Notes: generated by a model from the sequence alone, not told the origin. Shown: positions 53,067 through 62,009, counted from the stretch's first letter. The stretch: 64,000 nucleotides of DNA from Melioribacteraceae bacterium (GCA_022181065.1 BQMY01000074.1:62001-126000); one strand, 5' to 3'. A program made the numbers and translations.

Positions 53067-53939
53067 TTAATCATCATCCTCATCCACAATGATTACTTTC
53101 GTTTTGCCTTTTTTAAGCTGTTTAACTTTCACTTTTATTGAATCACTTATTGAATCAAAATCTTCGTCGAAGATGAATTCAAACTTATGCTCGCCTTTTC
53201 CATTTTTGAAGAACATAGTTTTATGATTATTCCCATGTTTTTTCAGGAATTCATCTGCTTCATCACCTTCATAAACTTTTGTAGATTTATTTCCATCTTC
53301 ATCTTCTGTGGTGACGGTTATTTTTTTATCCCCGTCTTCAATTTCCACTTCAATTTCCATCTCTTTAGAGCCATCCATCATACTACCATCAATTCCGAAG
53401 AATTCGAAATCGCCATCCATTTCAATTCTGTTCATTTTGCCTTCATCTTCAAGCTTTTCGAGGTATTCCTCTGCTTCCTTACCGCGAAGTTCTATAACCT
53501 TTTTCTCGCCATCTTCGTAAAAAACGTCTTTAACATACTTTTCACCATTTTCATCTTTGATGGTAATATCTCTGTCTTCATCAGAAAGTGTGATATTGAA
53601 AGCATCACCATGATCACCCTCAAAAACCATCACTTTTTTCATAATTGAGGTTTTATTGGTATCACCATCTGAAGAAATAAAGATAAACTCCTCTCCGCCG
53701 TCGTCATCAGATTCCATGATCCAGCTAATACCACCTGCACCAAATCTTTTAAGAAGTTTTTCCGCATCTTTTCCTTCAAAAACAACATCACCTTCGGAAG
53801 TAGTTACGACAACTTTTTCACCATTTTTGATTTTTTTAAGTTTATCTTTGAAATTCTCGGGTTTGGATTGAGCAACCAATAGCAATCCGCCAAACAAAGC
53901 AATCATAATAATTGTAATAATTTTAGTTCCTTTACCCAT
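53067..53939 (-). CDS. Acidic periplasmic protein with three internal repeats
   Basis: The 290-residue product has a signal peptide (about residues 6-24) and a strongly acidic, Lys-rich mature part. A motif recurs three times: V-V-F-E-G-K-D-A-E-K-L-L-K-R-F (52-66), V-I-E-L-R-G-K-E-A-E-E-Y-L-E-K-L (148-163) and K-V-Y-E-G-D-E-A-D-E-F-L-K-K-H (221-235). Each is followed by an acidic segment with F-x-F strands, so the protein is a triplicated module of about 75-95 residues. Segment M-E-S-D-D-D-G-G-E-E-F-I-F-I-S-S-D-G-D-T resembles part of the sensor domain of the divergent kinase. Metal or cation binding is a guess. No family recognised. Confidence 0.7.
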   Translation of the reverse strand: MGKGTKIITIIMIALFGGLLLVAQSKPENFKDKLKKIKNGEKVVVTTSEGDVVFEGKDAEKLLKRFGAGGISWIMESDDDGGEEFIFISSDGDTNKTSIMKKVMVFEGDHGDAFNITLSDEDRDITIKDENGEKYVKDVFYEDGEKKVIELRGKEAEEYLEKLEDEGKMNRIEMDGDFEFFGIDGSMMDGSKEMEIEVEIEDGDKKITVTTEDEDGNKSTKVYEGDEADEFLKKHGNNHKTMFFKNGKGEHKFEFIFDEDFDSISDSIKVKVKQLKKGKTKVIIVDEDDD

Positions 53940-54006
53940 TGTGTTCTCCTGAATTGAATTGTTTTAATTAACGAAAGCAAGATAAATTCTTTTTTCAACT
54001 GATTGT

Positions 54007-54042
54007 GTTAATGAAAAGTTAATGAATGTTAAAAAGTGTTAA
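54007..54042. promoter_or_regulatory. Four phased GTTAA repeats, candidate OmpR-type operator
   Basis: GTTAA occurs at 54007, 54018, 54028 and 54038, i.e. spaced 11, 10 and 10 bases, all on one face of the helix. OmpR/CpxR-class regulators bind tandem 5-6 base half-sites at this spacing. The array lies between the divergent acidic-protein gene and the kinase gene, 41 bases before the latter. An AAAACCT/AGGTTTT inverted repeat follows. Confidence 0.55.
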
Positions 54043-54082
54043 AAACCTGATTTTATAAGGTTTTACACTTATTTTAGGACTC

Positions 54083-55621
54083 ATGAAATCAAAGAAAATA
54101 AATACCATAATTACACTTGTTACCTTTTCGGTGATTTTACTTATTGCTGTGCAGATCTATTGGATAACGAATGTAATTTCTATTGAAGAGGAGCGCTTTG
54201 AACGAAATGTGCAGGAAGCATTGATCGATTTCAGCGATAAGATTGATAAAAAAGAAACCTTCAATGTTATCCAACAAAAATTCACATACAATGGAGCCGA
54301 TTTCTTCTTTAAATCCGATAGCGGCGCCAGCGCAAATTTTACGTTTAACACAATTGGACCTAAAGGAAGTAAAGCAGGGGCATACTCTACCACTAATTCT
54401 TCGAACGGACATGTAAGGATTGAGGTTGAGATTAGTGACGACGATGAAGAAGAAAATTTGGTATTCGTTTCCTCCGAAAACCCTGATACTATAGCTATTG
54501 CACAGATTATTGAGAAAAGAACAAAAATTGTAGAGGATGTGGTTGATGAAATGTTTTTTATTAACAGATCATCATCAATTCAGGAACGTTTGGGGAATAT
54601 CAGCATCGACTCCCTGCTCACAAAAGAGTTGACCGAACGTGGAATAAATACAAAATTCACTTTTGGGATCATTGAAGGGAGTGATGACTCCCTCGTATTT
54701 ATTAGTGATGAATATCCGGTGCAGTTCTTGAGAAACACAAACTTCAGAGTGGAATTATTTGATGATGATTTTGAGGCAGAATCCGACTATCTACTGGTTG
54801 ATTTCCCTGATAAAGATGAATATATAATCAGTTCTGTTGTCGGACTACTTTTACTTTCACTTTTTCTCATTCTGCTTATTTCGTATCTGTTTTATTTAAC
54901 TATAAAGATGTTACTTCAGCAGAAGAAACTTACCGAGCTTAAAAATGATCTTATAAATAATATCACGCACGAGTTTAAAACACCAATTTCAACGATACAA
55001 CTGGCGTGCGAAGCCTTAAACGAGCCAAAACTTGTCGTAAATAAGGAATCGGCATCAAGATACACATCGATAATTTCGGATGAGAACAACCGTCTGAAAC
55101 ATATGGTGGACGATATCCTCACAACTGCTTCCCTTGAAAAAGGTGATTATAACCTGAAATGCGAATATTTTGATATAAATGGTGTTCTTACGGAATTGAA
55201 GGAGTACTTCCGGGAAAAACTTCTTGAGAAAGATGGTGATATTACCCTGCGGGCTGACGCGACAAATTTTGTTTATGCTGACAGATTTCACATCAAAAAT
55301 GTGTTTGCCAATCTGATTGAAAACGCATTAAAATATAATCTTAAAGCACCCGAGATCATGATAATATCTCAAAACAGTAAGGATGGTATTGAAGTTTCCG
55401 TGAAGGATAATGGTATTGGTATCGCTAAAAAGGATCTGAATAAAATTTTTGATTCGTTTTACAGGGTACCGACCGGAAATCTGCACGATGTTAAAGGGCA
55501 TGGAGTGGGGCTTAGTTACGTTAAACGGATTATCGAGATACATTCCGGCAAAATTGATGTAAAAAGTAAACCGGGCAATGGAACAGAATTTACGATTTTT
55601 TTACCGGGGTCAAATGAGTGA
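54083..55621 (+). CDS. Sensor histidine kinase
   Basis: The 512-residue product has TM1 (about 8-30), a periplasmic sensor region (about 31-249) rich in Asp/Glu (D-D-D-E-E-E-N, E-L-F-D-D-D-F-E-A-E-S-D-Y), and TM2 (about 250-272). HisKA follows with His296 in N-I-T-H-E-F-K-T-P-I, then HATPase_c with N-A-L-K-Y-N, D-N-G-I-G-I and G-H-G-V-G-L-S-Y-V. It should phosphorylate the regulator whose start codon overlaps its end by 8 bases. The acidic sensor and the acidic protein encoded divergently suggest a shared signal such as cations or envelope charge; inference only. Confidence 0.93.
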   Translation: MKSKKINTIITLVTFSVILLIAVQIYWITNVISIEEERFERNVQEALIDFSDKIDKKETFNVIQQKFTYNGADFFFKSDSGASANFTFNTIGPKGSKAGAYSTTNSSNGHVRIEVEISDDDEEENLVFVSSENPDTIAIAQIIEKRTKIVEDVVDEMFFINRSSSIQERLGNISIDSLLTKELTERGINTKFTFGIIEGSDDSLVFISDEYPVQFLRNTNFRVELFDDDFEAESDYLLVDFPDKDEYIISSVVGLLLLSLFLILLISYLFYLTIKMLLQQKKLTELKNDLINNITHEFKTPISTIQLACEALNEPKLVVNKESASRYTSIISDENNRLKHMVDDILTTASLEKGDYNLKCEYFDINGVLTELKEYFREKLLEKDGDITLRADATNFVYADRFHIKNVFANLIENALKYNLKAPEIMIISQNSKDGIEVSVKDNGIGIAKKDLNKIFDSFYRVPTGNLHDVKGHGVGLSYVKRIIEIHSGKIDVKSKPGNGTEFTIFLPGSNE

Positions 55622-56312
55622 AAACAACAAAATATTACTCGTAGAGGATGATGTTAATCTTGGTACTATCCTTAAAGAATTTCTTGAGATAAAGGGATTC
55701 ACAGTAAAACTGGCATTTGACGGTGATGCCGGTTCGCAATATTTCAAAGGGGAAAAATTCACCCTTATAATCCTCGATATAATGATGCCTAAAAAAGATG
55801 GGTTCACACTCGCAAAAGAGATTCGGGCAAGCAATAAATCGATACCGATTATATTTTTGACTGCTCGCTCAATGCAGCACGATGTAATTGAAGGTTTTAA
55901 ATTAGGAGCGGATGATTACATTACTAAACCATTCAGCACTGAGGAGTTATTTTTAAGGCTGAACGCTATTATGAAAAGGACATACAGTTCAGGTTTACGA
56001 GGAGAGAGTGAAGAATACGAAATTGGGAAGTTTATCTTTAAATATGATGAAAGTTTATTACTCAAGGGAAAAAACGAGCAAAAACTAACCTCAAAGGAAA
56101 ATGAACTGCTGCATATGCTGTGTATGAATATCAACAGCACCATGGAAAGAAAGGAAGCTCTGGAAAAAATCTGGGGTGAGGATAACTATTTCAATGCCAG
56201 AAGCATGGACGTTTACATAACCAAATTGCGCGGTTATTTAAAATCTGATCCGGCAATTGAGATAAAAAATATACATGGAACGGGCTACAGATTGAACTGC
56301 AAGCCCGTTTAA
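55614..56312 (+). CDS. OmpR/PhoB-family response regulator
   Basis: The 232-residue product has a receiver domain (acidic pair Asp12/Asp13, phosphoacceptor Asp55 in L-D-I-M-M-P, Thr83, Lys105 in T-K-P-F) and a winged-helix DNA-binding domain (about 135-230, L-T-S-K-E-N-E-L-L, M-D-V-Y-I-T-K-L-R, I-H-G-T-G-Y-R-L). The ATG at 55614 (ATGAGTGA overlap) is preferred; an earlier in-frame start would add 12 residues unlike the family. The phased GTTAA array is its most likely binding site. Confidence 0.95.
   Translation: MSENNKILLVEDDVNLGTILKEFLEIKGFTVKLAFDGDAGSQYFKGEKFTLIILDIMMPKKDGFTLAKEIRASNKSIPIIFLTARSMQHDVIEGFKLGADDYITKPFSTEELFLRLNAIMKRTYSSGLRGESEEYEIGKFIFKYDESLLLKGKNEQKLTSKENELLHMLCMNINSTMERKEALEKIWGEDNYFNARSMDVYITKLRGYLKSDPAIEIKNIHGTGYRLNCKPV
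56279..56309 (+). terminator. Hairpin spanning the response regulator's last codons
   Basis: AACGGGCT and AGCCCGTT form a perfect 8-bp stem with a 15-base loop that includes the last coding codons. The following sequence is TAAAAATT, not a U-tract, so termination is uncertain. Confidence 0.35.
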
Positions 56313-56315
56313 AAA

Positions 56316-57053
56316 TTAAATATTCATTCTGTGACTCAGGAAAAACGGAAGCATTTTTTTCCACGTAGGCCAATCATGCTTCATATCTCTTCCCCAAATC
56401 TCAAGCTGATGCGGTATATGTTTTGATCTGAGAATATTCGAAAAATATACCGATGCGCCCGGATCTTCATAATCACCTTCACCAGAGGCAATAATTATTT
56501 GCTTTTCATCCTGCATTTCGCGCAGTAATCTCTCATCTGAAAGTCTCGGCATGTAATCAACGGGTGAGTTAAAATAACAATGCTGATCGTAATATCCTTT
56601 GCTGTAGTATTTTATATCATAAATACCGCTCATTCCAATAACACCCTTGAATATATCAGGGTGGCGGAAAAACATATTTACGGCATGATAGGCACCGAGA
56701 GACGCACCCGTATTAACTATAGGTACTAATCCGTTACAATGATTATGAATAAACGGAACCACTTCCGATATTATGTAGTTGTTATATTGCCCGTGACGTA
56801 GTGATTTATGCGGCGGATAGACCGAGTTATTCAACCAGCTTTCATGATTGATATTGCCAATCGAAAAGACTTTAATAATACCATGATTAATAAAATAACT
56901 TATGTCGTCTATCAGCCCGAATCTCTCATATTCAAGGAAATCAGCACCCGCGGTTGGAAACATTAGCAGCGCGTAGCCATAATGACCATAAACCGCAATT
57001 TCCATTTCTTTTTCGAGCGCGGAGCTATACCATTTATGAACTTCTTTGTGCAT
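56316..57053 (-). CDS. Esterase-like alpha/beta hydrolase (COG4947-type)
   Basis: The 245-residue product is an alpha/beta hydrolase of the putative-esterase type. It has F-P-T-A-G-A-D-F-L-E-Y-E-R-F-G near the start, nucleophile elbow T-G-A-S-L-G-A-Y-H-A, M-S-G-I-Y-D-I, A-S-G-E-G-D-Y-E-D-P (acid) and M-K-H-D-W-P-T-W (His). Members of this group are common in Bacteroidota, with unknown substrates. There is no signal peptide. The ATG at 57053 is preferred to a GTG two codons upstream. It converges on the response regulator with 3 bases between. Confidence 0.87.
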   Translation of the reverse strand: MHKEVHKWYSSALEKEMEIAVYGHYGYALLMFPTAGADFLEYERFGLIDDISYFINHGIIKVFSIGNINHESWLNNSVYPPHKSLRHGQYNNYIISEVVPFIHNHCNGLVPIVNTGASLGAYHAVNMFFRHPDIFKGVIGMSGIYDIKYYSKGYYDQHCYFNSPVDYMPRLSDERLLREMQDEKQIIIASGEGDYEDPGASVYFSNILRSKHIPHQLEIWGRDMKHDWPTWKKMLPFFLSHRMNI

Positions 57054-57137
57054 TAGCACTCCAATGACTGATCTATATTACTTATCAATCGTAATCTAAT
57101 CAAAACTACAAAGATATACTATCCTGAATCACAAATA

Positions 57138-57491
57138 TTACTTGAAATTTCTCACCATCGCGGCGATTTCCTGCGCCTGTCTTTGATTAAACTCAAAAGC
57201 AATATTTTTATAGCTAATCAGGTCTATTATCGTACCAATCAAGCATATACCGCCTGTTAGCACATACAAGATACCTAATCCAATCTGGTCAACCACAAAG
57301 CGTTGAATTCCCGCTATTCCTAAAAAACCTACAAGGGTAAGCAGCATAATGGTCTGTGGGTCTTTCCTTCTTACCCTGTAAACATTCGCGAACTGCTGTG
57401 CTTCATCATCACTCATATCTTTTATTAGAGTCTGGACGAATTGTTGTTCCATTCCAACCAATTCAGGCATTAACTGAAGTACATTTGCCAT
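57138..57491 (-). CDS. TM2 domain protein
   Basis: The 117-residue product has a polar N-terminal third and a TM2-type pair of helices: T-I-M-L-L-T-L-V-G-F-L-G-I-A-G-I-Q-R-F-V, then G-L-G-I-L-Y-V-L-T-G-G-I-C-L-I-G-T-I-I-D. Charged ends follow. Function unknown. Its start lies 29 bases inside the upstream DUF2752 gene, so the two are coupled. Confidence 0.85.
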   Translation of the reverse strand: MANVLQLMPELVGMEQQFVQTLIKDMSDDEAQQFANVYRVRRKDPQTIMLLTLVGFLGIAGIQRFVVDQIGLGILYVLTGGICLIGTIIDLISYKNIAFEFNQRQAQEIAAMVRNFK

Positions 57492-57810
57492 TTTTTTTCT
57501 CCCTGTTTAGTAGTTGTTTTAATTTAATCTCTTTGTACGCGATAGATAAAATTCTGTATAAAATTATTAGAAATGCCGGAATCCCGAGTGGATGATGCTC
57601 AAACGACATCAAAAACTCGCCATGCATAAACAATGATATTGCGTTACCAACTCCGCATCCCGGACAAAAATCAATTCCCATCATATTAAATAGACAAAAA
57701 GAAAAATGTTCGCATGCGTATGGATCAATTGAATATAAATAGATCAATCCAACCAACCAGAAAATTGCTTCCAGCTCTCTTCTTTCCAATATTTTTGACA
57801 CGGTTTTCAT
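57463..57810 (-). CDS. DUF2752 membrane protein
   Basis: The 115-residue product has two to three membrane helices and the DUF2752 core F-C-P-G-C-G-V-G-N-A-I-S, preceded by C-x4-S-F-C and followed by H-H-P-L-G-I-P-A-F. The Cys cluster may bind metal or form disulfides. ATG 57810 is chosen since the 11 codons upstream are poor and a leader-like AT tract precedes it. DUF2752 and TM2 genes often pair in Bacteroidota. Function unknown. Confidence 0.85.
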   Translation of the reverse strand: MKTVSKILERRELEAIFWLVGLIYLYSIDPYACEHFSFCLFNMMGIDFCPGCGVGNAISLFMHGEFLMSFEHHPLGIPAFLIILYRILSIAYKEIKLKQLLNREKKNGKCTSVNA

Positions 57811-57978
57811 AATTCTTTTTTCTTTATAAAGATAGACGAACAAAATATAATAAAGTTATCTTCTTAAAAATGATTTTTATTTATCAGGTTTTTCACAATT
57901 TGCTATTTCAGGAACAATTATGCAATATTGTTACTATCAATGAAAGTGTAAAAATGTTTTTTTGTTTTAAAGGAAAAT

Positions 57979-59031
57979 ATGTTGTTCGATAAAATAATAT
58001 TGGGTGTTCCGCTTCAAGACTGGTTAACAGCCGCCCTCATTTTTGTTTTCAGTTTTGGCTTTTTGAAGATATCCACGCACTTCATTACGAAAAAGCTCGG
58101 CAAAATAGCACCAAAAACAGAAAACAAGGTTGATGATACTTTCTACGTTGTATTCAAAAGTACCGGTACACTATTTTTATTCTTAACATCACTTTATCTT
58201 GCCGCACTTTTTCTGGAGCCCGCAGGGAAAACCGCCAGGATACTCGATGTTGGATTTATTCTGGTATTACTTGTTCAAATCGCATGGTGGGGAAATTCAA
58301 TAATAACATTTTTTACAAACGAGTATAAATCACAAAAAATCGATACCGATGGTTCTTCAGTCACCACCTACTCTGCCATTGCATTCACCGTAAAACTTCT
58401 GCTTTTTTCAGCAATATTTTTACTTGCTCTCGACAATCTGGGCTTTAATGTCACTACATTGATCGCGGGTCTTGGAGTTGGCGGTATTGCGATTGCTCTT
58501 GCGGTACAGAATATACTCGGTGATCTTTTTGCCTCTCTCTCAATTGTGCTTGATAAACCGTTCGTACTGGGTGATTTTATAATTGTTGATAATTTTCTTG
58601 GAGTCGTTGAAAAGATAGGATTAAAAACTACCAGAATAAGGAGTCTTTCAGGGGAACAGCTAATTTTCTCCAATAATGATTTACTAAGTAGCCGCATTCG
58701 CAACTTCAAAAGGATGGATGAGCGAAGGGTTGCTTTCAGTATTGGCGTAACCTATCAAACAACTTCAGAACAACTGGAGAAAATACCGGTAATTATAAAG
58801 GAAATAATAGAAAATTCTGAACGCACCCGTTTTGATCGTTCACATTTCAAAGAATATGGCGCGTTTTCTCTTAATTTTGAGTCTGTTTATTATATAGATA
58901 CTCCCGATTTCAATATTTACATGGATATTCAGCAGAAAATCAATATGGAAATTTTCAGAACATTTGAAAAAGAAAAAATAGATTTCGCCTATCCTACTCA
59001 AACGTTATTTATAAATAAAGATGAAGAATAA
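57979..59031 (+). CDS. MscS-family mechanosensitive ion channel
   Basis: The 350-residue product has about five membrane helices. The pore-lining helix shows G-L-G-V-G-G-I-A-I-A-L-A-V-Q-N-I-L-G-D-L-F-A-S (split over about 165-190). The MscS beta-domain follows (F-V-L-G-D-F-I-I-V-D, V-V-E-K-I-G-L-K-T-T-R-I-R), and a C-terminal alpha/beta domain completes it. It opens under membrane tension to relieve hypo-osmotic shock. AAAGGA before the ATG supports the start. The cupin gene follows with zero spacing (TAAATG). Confidence 0.94.
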   Translation: MLFDKIILGVPLQDWLTAALIFVFSFGFLKISTHFITKKLGKIAPKTENKVDDTFYVVFKSTGTLFLFLTSLYLAALFLEPAGKTARILDVGFILVLLVQIAWWGNSIITFFTNEYKSQKIDTDGSSVTTYSAIAFTVKLLLFSAIFLLALDNLGFNVTTLIAGLGVGGIAIALAVQNILGDLFASLSIVLDKPFVLGDFIIVDNFLGVVEKIGLKTTRIRSLSGEQLIFSNNDLLSSRIRNFKRMDERRVAFSIGVTYQTTSEQLEKIPVIIKEIIENSERTRFDRSHFKEYGAFSLNFESVYYIDTPDFNIYMDIQQKINMEIFRTFEKEKIDFAYPTQTLFINKDEE

Positions 59032-59394
59032 ATGCTGTCAGGAATAAATATTAAGGAAAAACTAAGGCAAATAGATGAGCATTGGTCACCGGCAATTATT
59101 GGTGAAATAAATGACTATCATATAAAAGTAGCGAAAATTAAAGGTGAATTTGTCTGGCATAAACATGATGATACCGATGAACTTTTCCTGGTGATCGAAG
59201 GGAATATGAAAATAGCGCTCGGAGATGGTGAGGTTACGCTGGGCAAAGGTGACTTGTATATTGTTAAAAAAGGTATCGAACATAAACCAGTCGCTGAAAA
59301 AGAATGCCATATCGTTTTATTTGAACCGGCGGGAACGGTTAATACCGGTAATGCAGAGTCAGAATTGACCAAAAGAAATCTCTCAAAAATTTAA
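59032..59394 (+). CDS. Single-domain cupin
   Basis: The 120-residue product is one cupin barrel: W-H-K-H-D-D-T-D-E-L-F-L-V-I-E-G (metal ligands His43, His45, Glu50) and the second motif G-D-L-Y-I-V-K-K-G-I-E-H-K-P (His84). Small cupins like this include dioxygenases, isomerases and sensors; the activity cannot be chosen. It starts on the base after the mscS stop codon, so it is translationally coupled to the channel. Confidence 0.88.
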   Translation: MLSGINIKEKLRQIDEHWSPAIIGEINDYHIKVAKIKGEFVWHKHDDTDELFLVIEGNMKIALGDGEVTLGKGDLYIVKKGIEHKPVAEKECHIVLFEPAGTVNTGNAESELTKRNLSKI

Positions 59395-59443
59395 TCCTGA
59401 TTTCAGGGCACGAAAAAATATTAAGATATTTTACTACTTTTTT

Positions 59444-59466
59444 ATTATTCTTGGAAAAAGAATAAT
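59444..59466 (+). other. AT-rich hairpin just upstream of the arylsulfotransferase gene
   Basis: ATTATTCTT and AAGAATAAT form a perfect 9-bp stem with loop GGAAA, ending 14 bases before the start codon. There is no U-tract, so it is not a classical terminator. It might mask or stabilise the 5' leader. Confidence 0.35.
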
Positions 59467-59480
59467 CTTCAAGTGTTGCC

Positions 59481-62009
59481 ATGAAATTTAATTTTAGAGC
59501 CTTACTAATATTTATTACAATTTTTACATCATATTCAGATGCTTCAAATTATCCGCATAACCTGATATACATTCATCCAAAACCGGGTGCAAATGATATT
59601 AGTACCCAATCGCATTTATTATTCAAAGTTGATGAAAACAAATATCAGGAATTCCCCGCGATAGATTACGTCATTCATGTTGAAGGTTCCGAATCGGGTA
59701 AGCATCAAATAAACTATGTGGTATCTGATAACACACTTTCACTAAAAAGTGTGGAGAATTTCTTGCCCGGAGAAATTGTATCGGTGAAAATTGAGTATAA
59801 TAACACCACTTACAAATATAGTTTTACGGTTACCGAAATAAGGGAATACGACCCTGAAGTATTCAAAAAAAGAGATTGTGAGACTAATGATTCCCCATTG
59901 CAAAACACCCCAAATACTGCAGGAGTTGCAAGGGTAATCAATGGAGTCGCCATCCCATCCGATTTCCCTACTTTCAGCTACTCAATCTATGATGAGCAGA
60001 AAGTAGCACCGGGTAAAATATTCCTGAACAACTGGATGGGAAACCCTTACATCGCGATTCTCAATAATGACGGCTCACCTTATTTCTATCAAAAAGTAAA
60101 TGATCGTTCCCGCGATTTTAAAGTCCAGAAAAATGGTATGCTGACGAGAAGACTTCGGAACTCGGAATATGGATTTCTGGCAATGGATTCTTCATATAAT
60201 CGCATCGACTCATTCAAATGCGTAAACGGATATGAGGTTGATGAACACGAACTTTATATGACAGAAGACGGACACTACTTCATGATTGCGCTTGGGTATC
60301 GTACTGTTGATATGAGTCAGATTGTACCCGGAGGGAATTCGAATGCTACCGTTGTTGATAATCATATTCAGGAATTTGATGAAAATCATAATCTGGTGTT
60401 TGAATGGCTAAGTTTTGATCATTTTAATATCGCGGACGCTGTCCATGAAAATTTGCAGGCAAGTTTCATAGACTATGTTCACATGAACTCAATCGCGGTT
60501 GATTATGACGATAATATAATAATTTCAAGCCGCCATCTGGATGAAGTAACAAAAATCGACCGGCAAACCGGTGAGATAATCTGGAGAATGAGCGGTGAAA
60601 ATAATCAATTCCAGTTCATTAACGATAATGATATGCTCGGGTATCAACACTTCGCCCGACCTGTGGAGGGGTCCCCGGATAGTTATATAGTTTTCGACAA
60701 TGGTAATTACCGTCCCCAGCTATACACGAGAGCAGTCGAATTTAAAGTTGACACAACCAACATGACCATCGAGAAAGTGTGGGAATTCCGGCACGATCCC
60801 GAAATTTATACATGGTGGATGGGCAACGCGCAAAGGCTTCCAAACGGGAATACTTTTATTAACTATGCCAATGGCGGTATGCCCAAAGCTGTAGAAGTTA
60901 CTCCCGAGGGTGAAGTTGTTTATGAAGGTGATTTTGATGATTACTATCACTGCTACAGAGCTTTCCGATATGAGTGGGAAAGCGAAGATGATACACCTTA
61001 CCTTGTAGTGGAACCTTTACCGGCAAATGTGACATTAGTCTGCAATCATTTTGGCAAAGAGGATGTTCAGAAGTATATTATCTACCGTGGAACAAATCCG
61101 AATTATCTTTTCCCGATCGATACGGTTGAAACACAAATTGTCGCGCTCACCGAACTAATAAATCACGCAACGTATTATTTCGCGATAAGATCAGTGGATA
61201 ACTCCGGGATTGAAAGTGAAATGTCAAACATTGTATCGGCATATGTAAACATAATTCCGGCAGGTACAAACTATATCCAGAACTGGAATTTTTCCAATGG
61301 TCAGGCAAACTGGGGTTTCGAAACATACGGCTTCGCTCAGGCACAAGGTTTCGTAAATGGTGGAGAATATGTTTTTGATATATCCAATGGTGGAGAAGCC
61401 GCATGGAATATTCAGTTAACACAAGGGAATCTGCCTGTCATAAAGGGAAGAAAATATATACTCGAATTTGACGCGCGAGCTGCGCAGAACAGAACCATTG
61501 AAGTTAAAATCGAAAAAAATGGTGATCCGTGGACCAATTACTCAAAAACGAGCACGGTAATAATTAAACGTCAGATGGAACATCACACATTTGAATTTGA
61601 AATGACAGACGAGACCGATTACCAGGCAAGAATATCATTCAACTGCGGCGTTTACGATGACAATGTTTATATTGATAATATTAACTTTGCTGAAGTTCCT
61701 ACGACCGGAGTGGAAACCGAACCCACAGTCGTAGAGAGGTTTGAACTTCTCGGAAACTACCCGAACCCGTTTAACCCTTCAACGAAAATAAAATTCAGGA
61801 CTCCCGGAGCGGGATATGTTACCGTAAGAGTTTATAATCCGACAGGAGAAGAAGTCAAAGAATTGAACAAGGATGTTACCGGTCAGGGAATCCATGAAGT
61901 ATATTTCGCTACTTTTGAACTTGCCTCGGGTGTTTACATCTATACAGTAGATTTCAAAGGTGATAAGCTCAACCAACGAAGTTCAGGGAAAATGGTGCTG
62001 CTCAAATAG
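59481..62009 (+). CDS. Arylsulfotransferase-like propeller protein with CBM-like domain and T9SS signal
   Basis: The 842-residue product has a signal peptide and an N-terminal beta-sandwich (about 25-125). An ASST-type six-bladed propeller (about 145-505) has V-D-E-H-E-L-Y-M-T-E-D-G-H-Y, H-M-N-S-I-A-V-D-Y-D-D-N-I-I-I-S-S-R, I-D-R-Q-T-G-E-I-I-W-R-M-S-G and Q-H-F-A-R-P. An Fn3-like segment (about 510-590), a jelly-roll carbohydrate-binding-like module (about 595-735) and a T9SS sorting domain (G-N-Y-P-N-P-F-N-P-S-T-K-I-K-F, then G-V-Y-I-Y-T) follow. ASSTs move sulfate between aryl groups using a transient sulfohistidine. A surface-exposed enzyme acting on sulfated polymers is inferred. Confidence 0.87.
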   Translation: MKFNFRALLIFITIFTSYSDASNYPHNLIYIHPKPGANDISTQSHLLFKVDENKYQEFPAIDYVIHVEGSESGKHQINYVVSDNTLSLKSVENFLPGEIVSVKIEYNNTTYKYSFTVTEIREYDPEVFKKRDCETNDSPLQNTPNTAGVARVINGVAIPSDFPTFSYSIYDEQKVAPGKIFLNNWMGNPYIAILNNDGSPYFYQKVNDRSRDFKVQKNGMLTRRLRNSEYGFLAMDSSYNRIDSFKCVNGYEVDEHELYMTEDGHYFMIALGYRTVDMSQIVPGGNSNATVVDNHIQEFDENHNLVFEWLSFDHFNIADAVHENLQASFIDYVHMNSIAVDYDDNIIISSRHLDEVTKIDRQTGEIIWRMSGENNQFQFINDNDMLGYQHFARPVEGSPDSYIVFDNGNYRPQLYTRAVEFKVDTTNMTIEKVWEFRHDPEIYTWWMGNAQRLPNGNTFINYANGGMPKAVEVTPEGEVVYEGDFDDYYHCYRAFRYEWESEDDTPYLVVEPLPANVTLVCNHFGKEDVQKYIIYRGTNPNYLFPIDTVETQIVALTELINHATYYFAIRSVDNSGIESEMSNIVSAYVNIIPAGTNYIQNWNFSNGQANWGFETYGFAQAQGFVNGGEYVFDISNGGEAAWNIQLTQGNLPVIKGRKYILEFDARAAQNRTIEVKIEKNGDPWTNYSKTSTVIIKRQMEHHTFEFEMTDETDYQARISFNCGVYDDNVYIDNINFAEVPTTGVETEPTVVERFELLGNYPNPFNPSTKIKFRTPGAGYVTVRVYNPTGEEVKELNKDVTGQGIHEVYFATFELASGVYIYTVDFKGDKLNQRSSGKMVLLK

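Noticed and set aside
53187-53648. Plus-strand 153-codon Phe/Ile-rich frame
   Set aside because: It is the antisense of the acidic Lys/Glu-rich repeat protein; such frames stay open because of codon bias.
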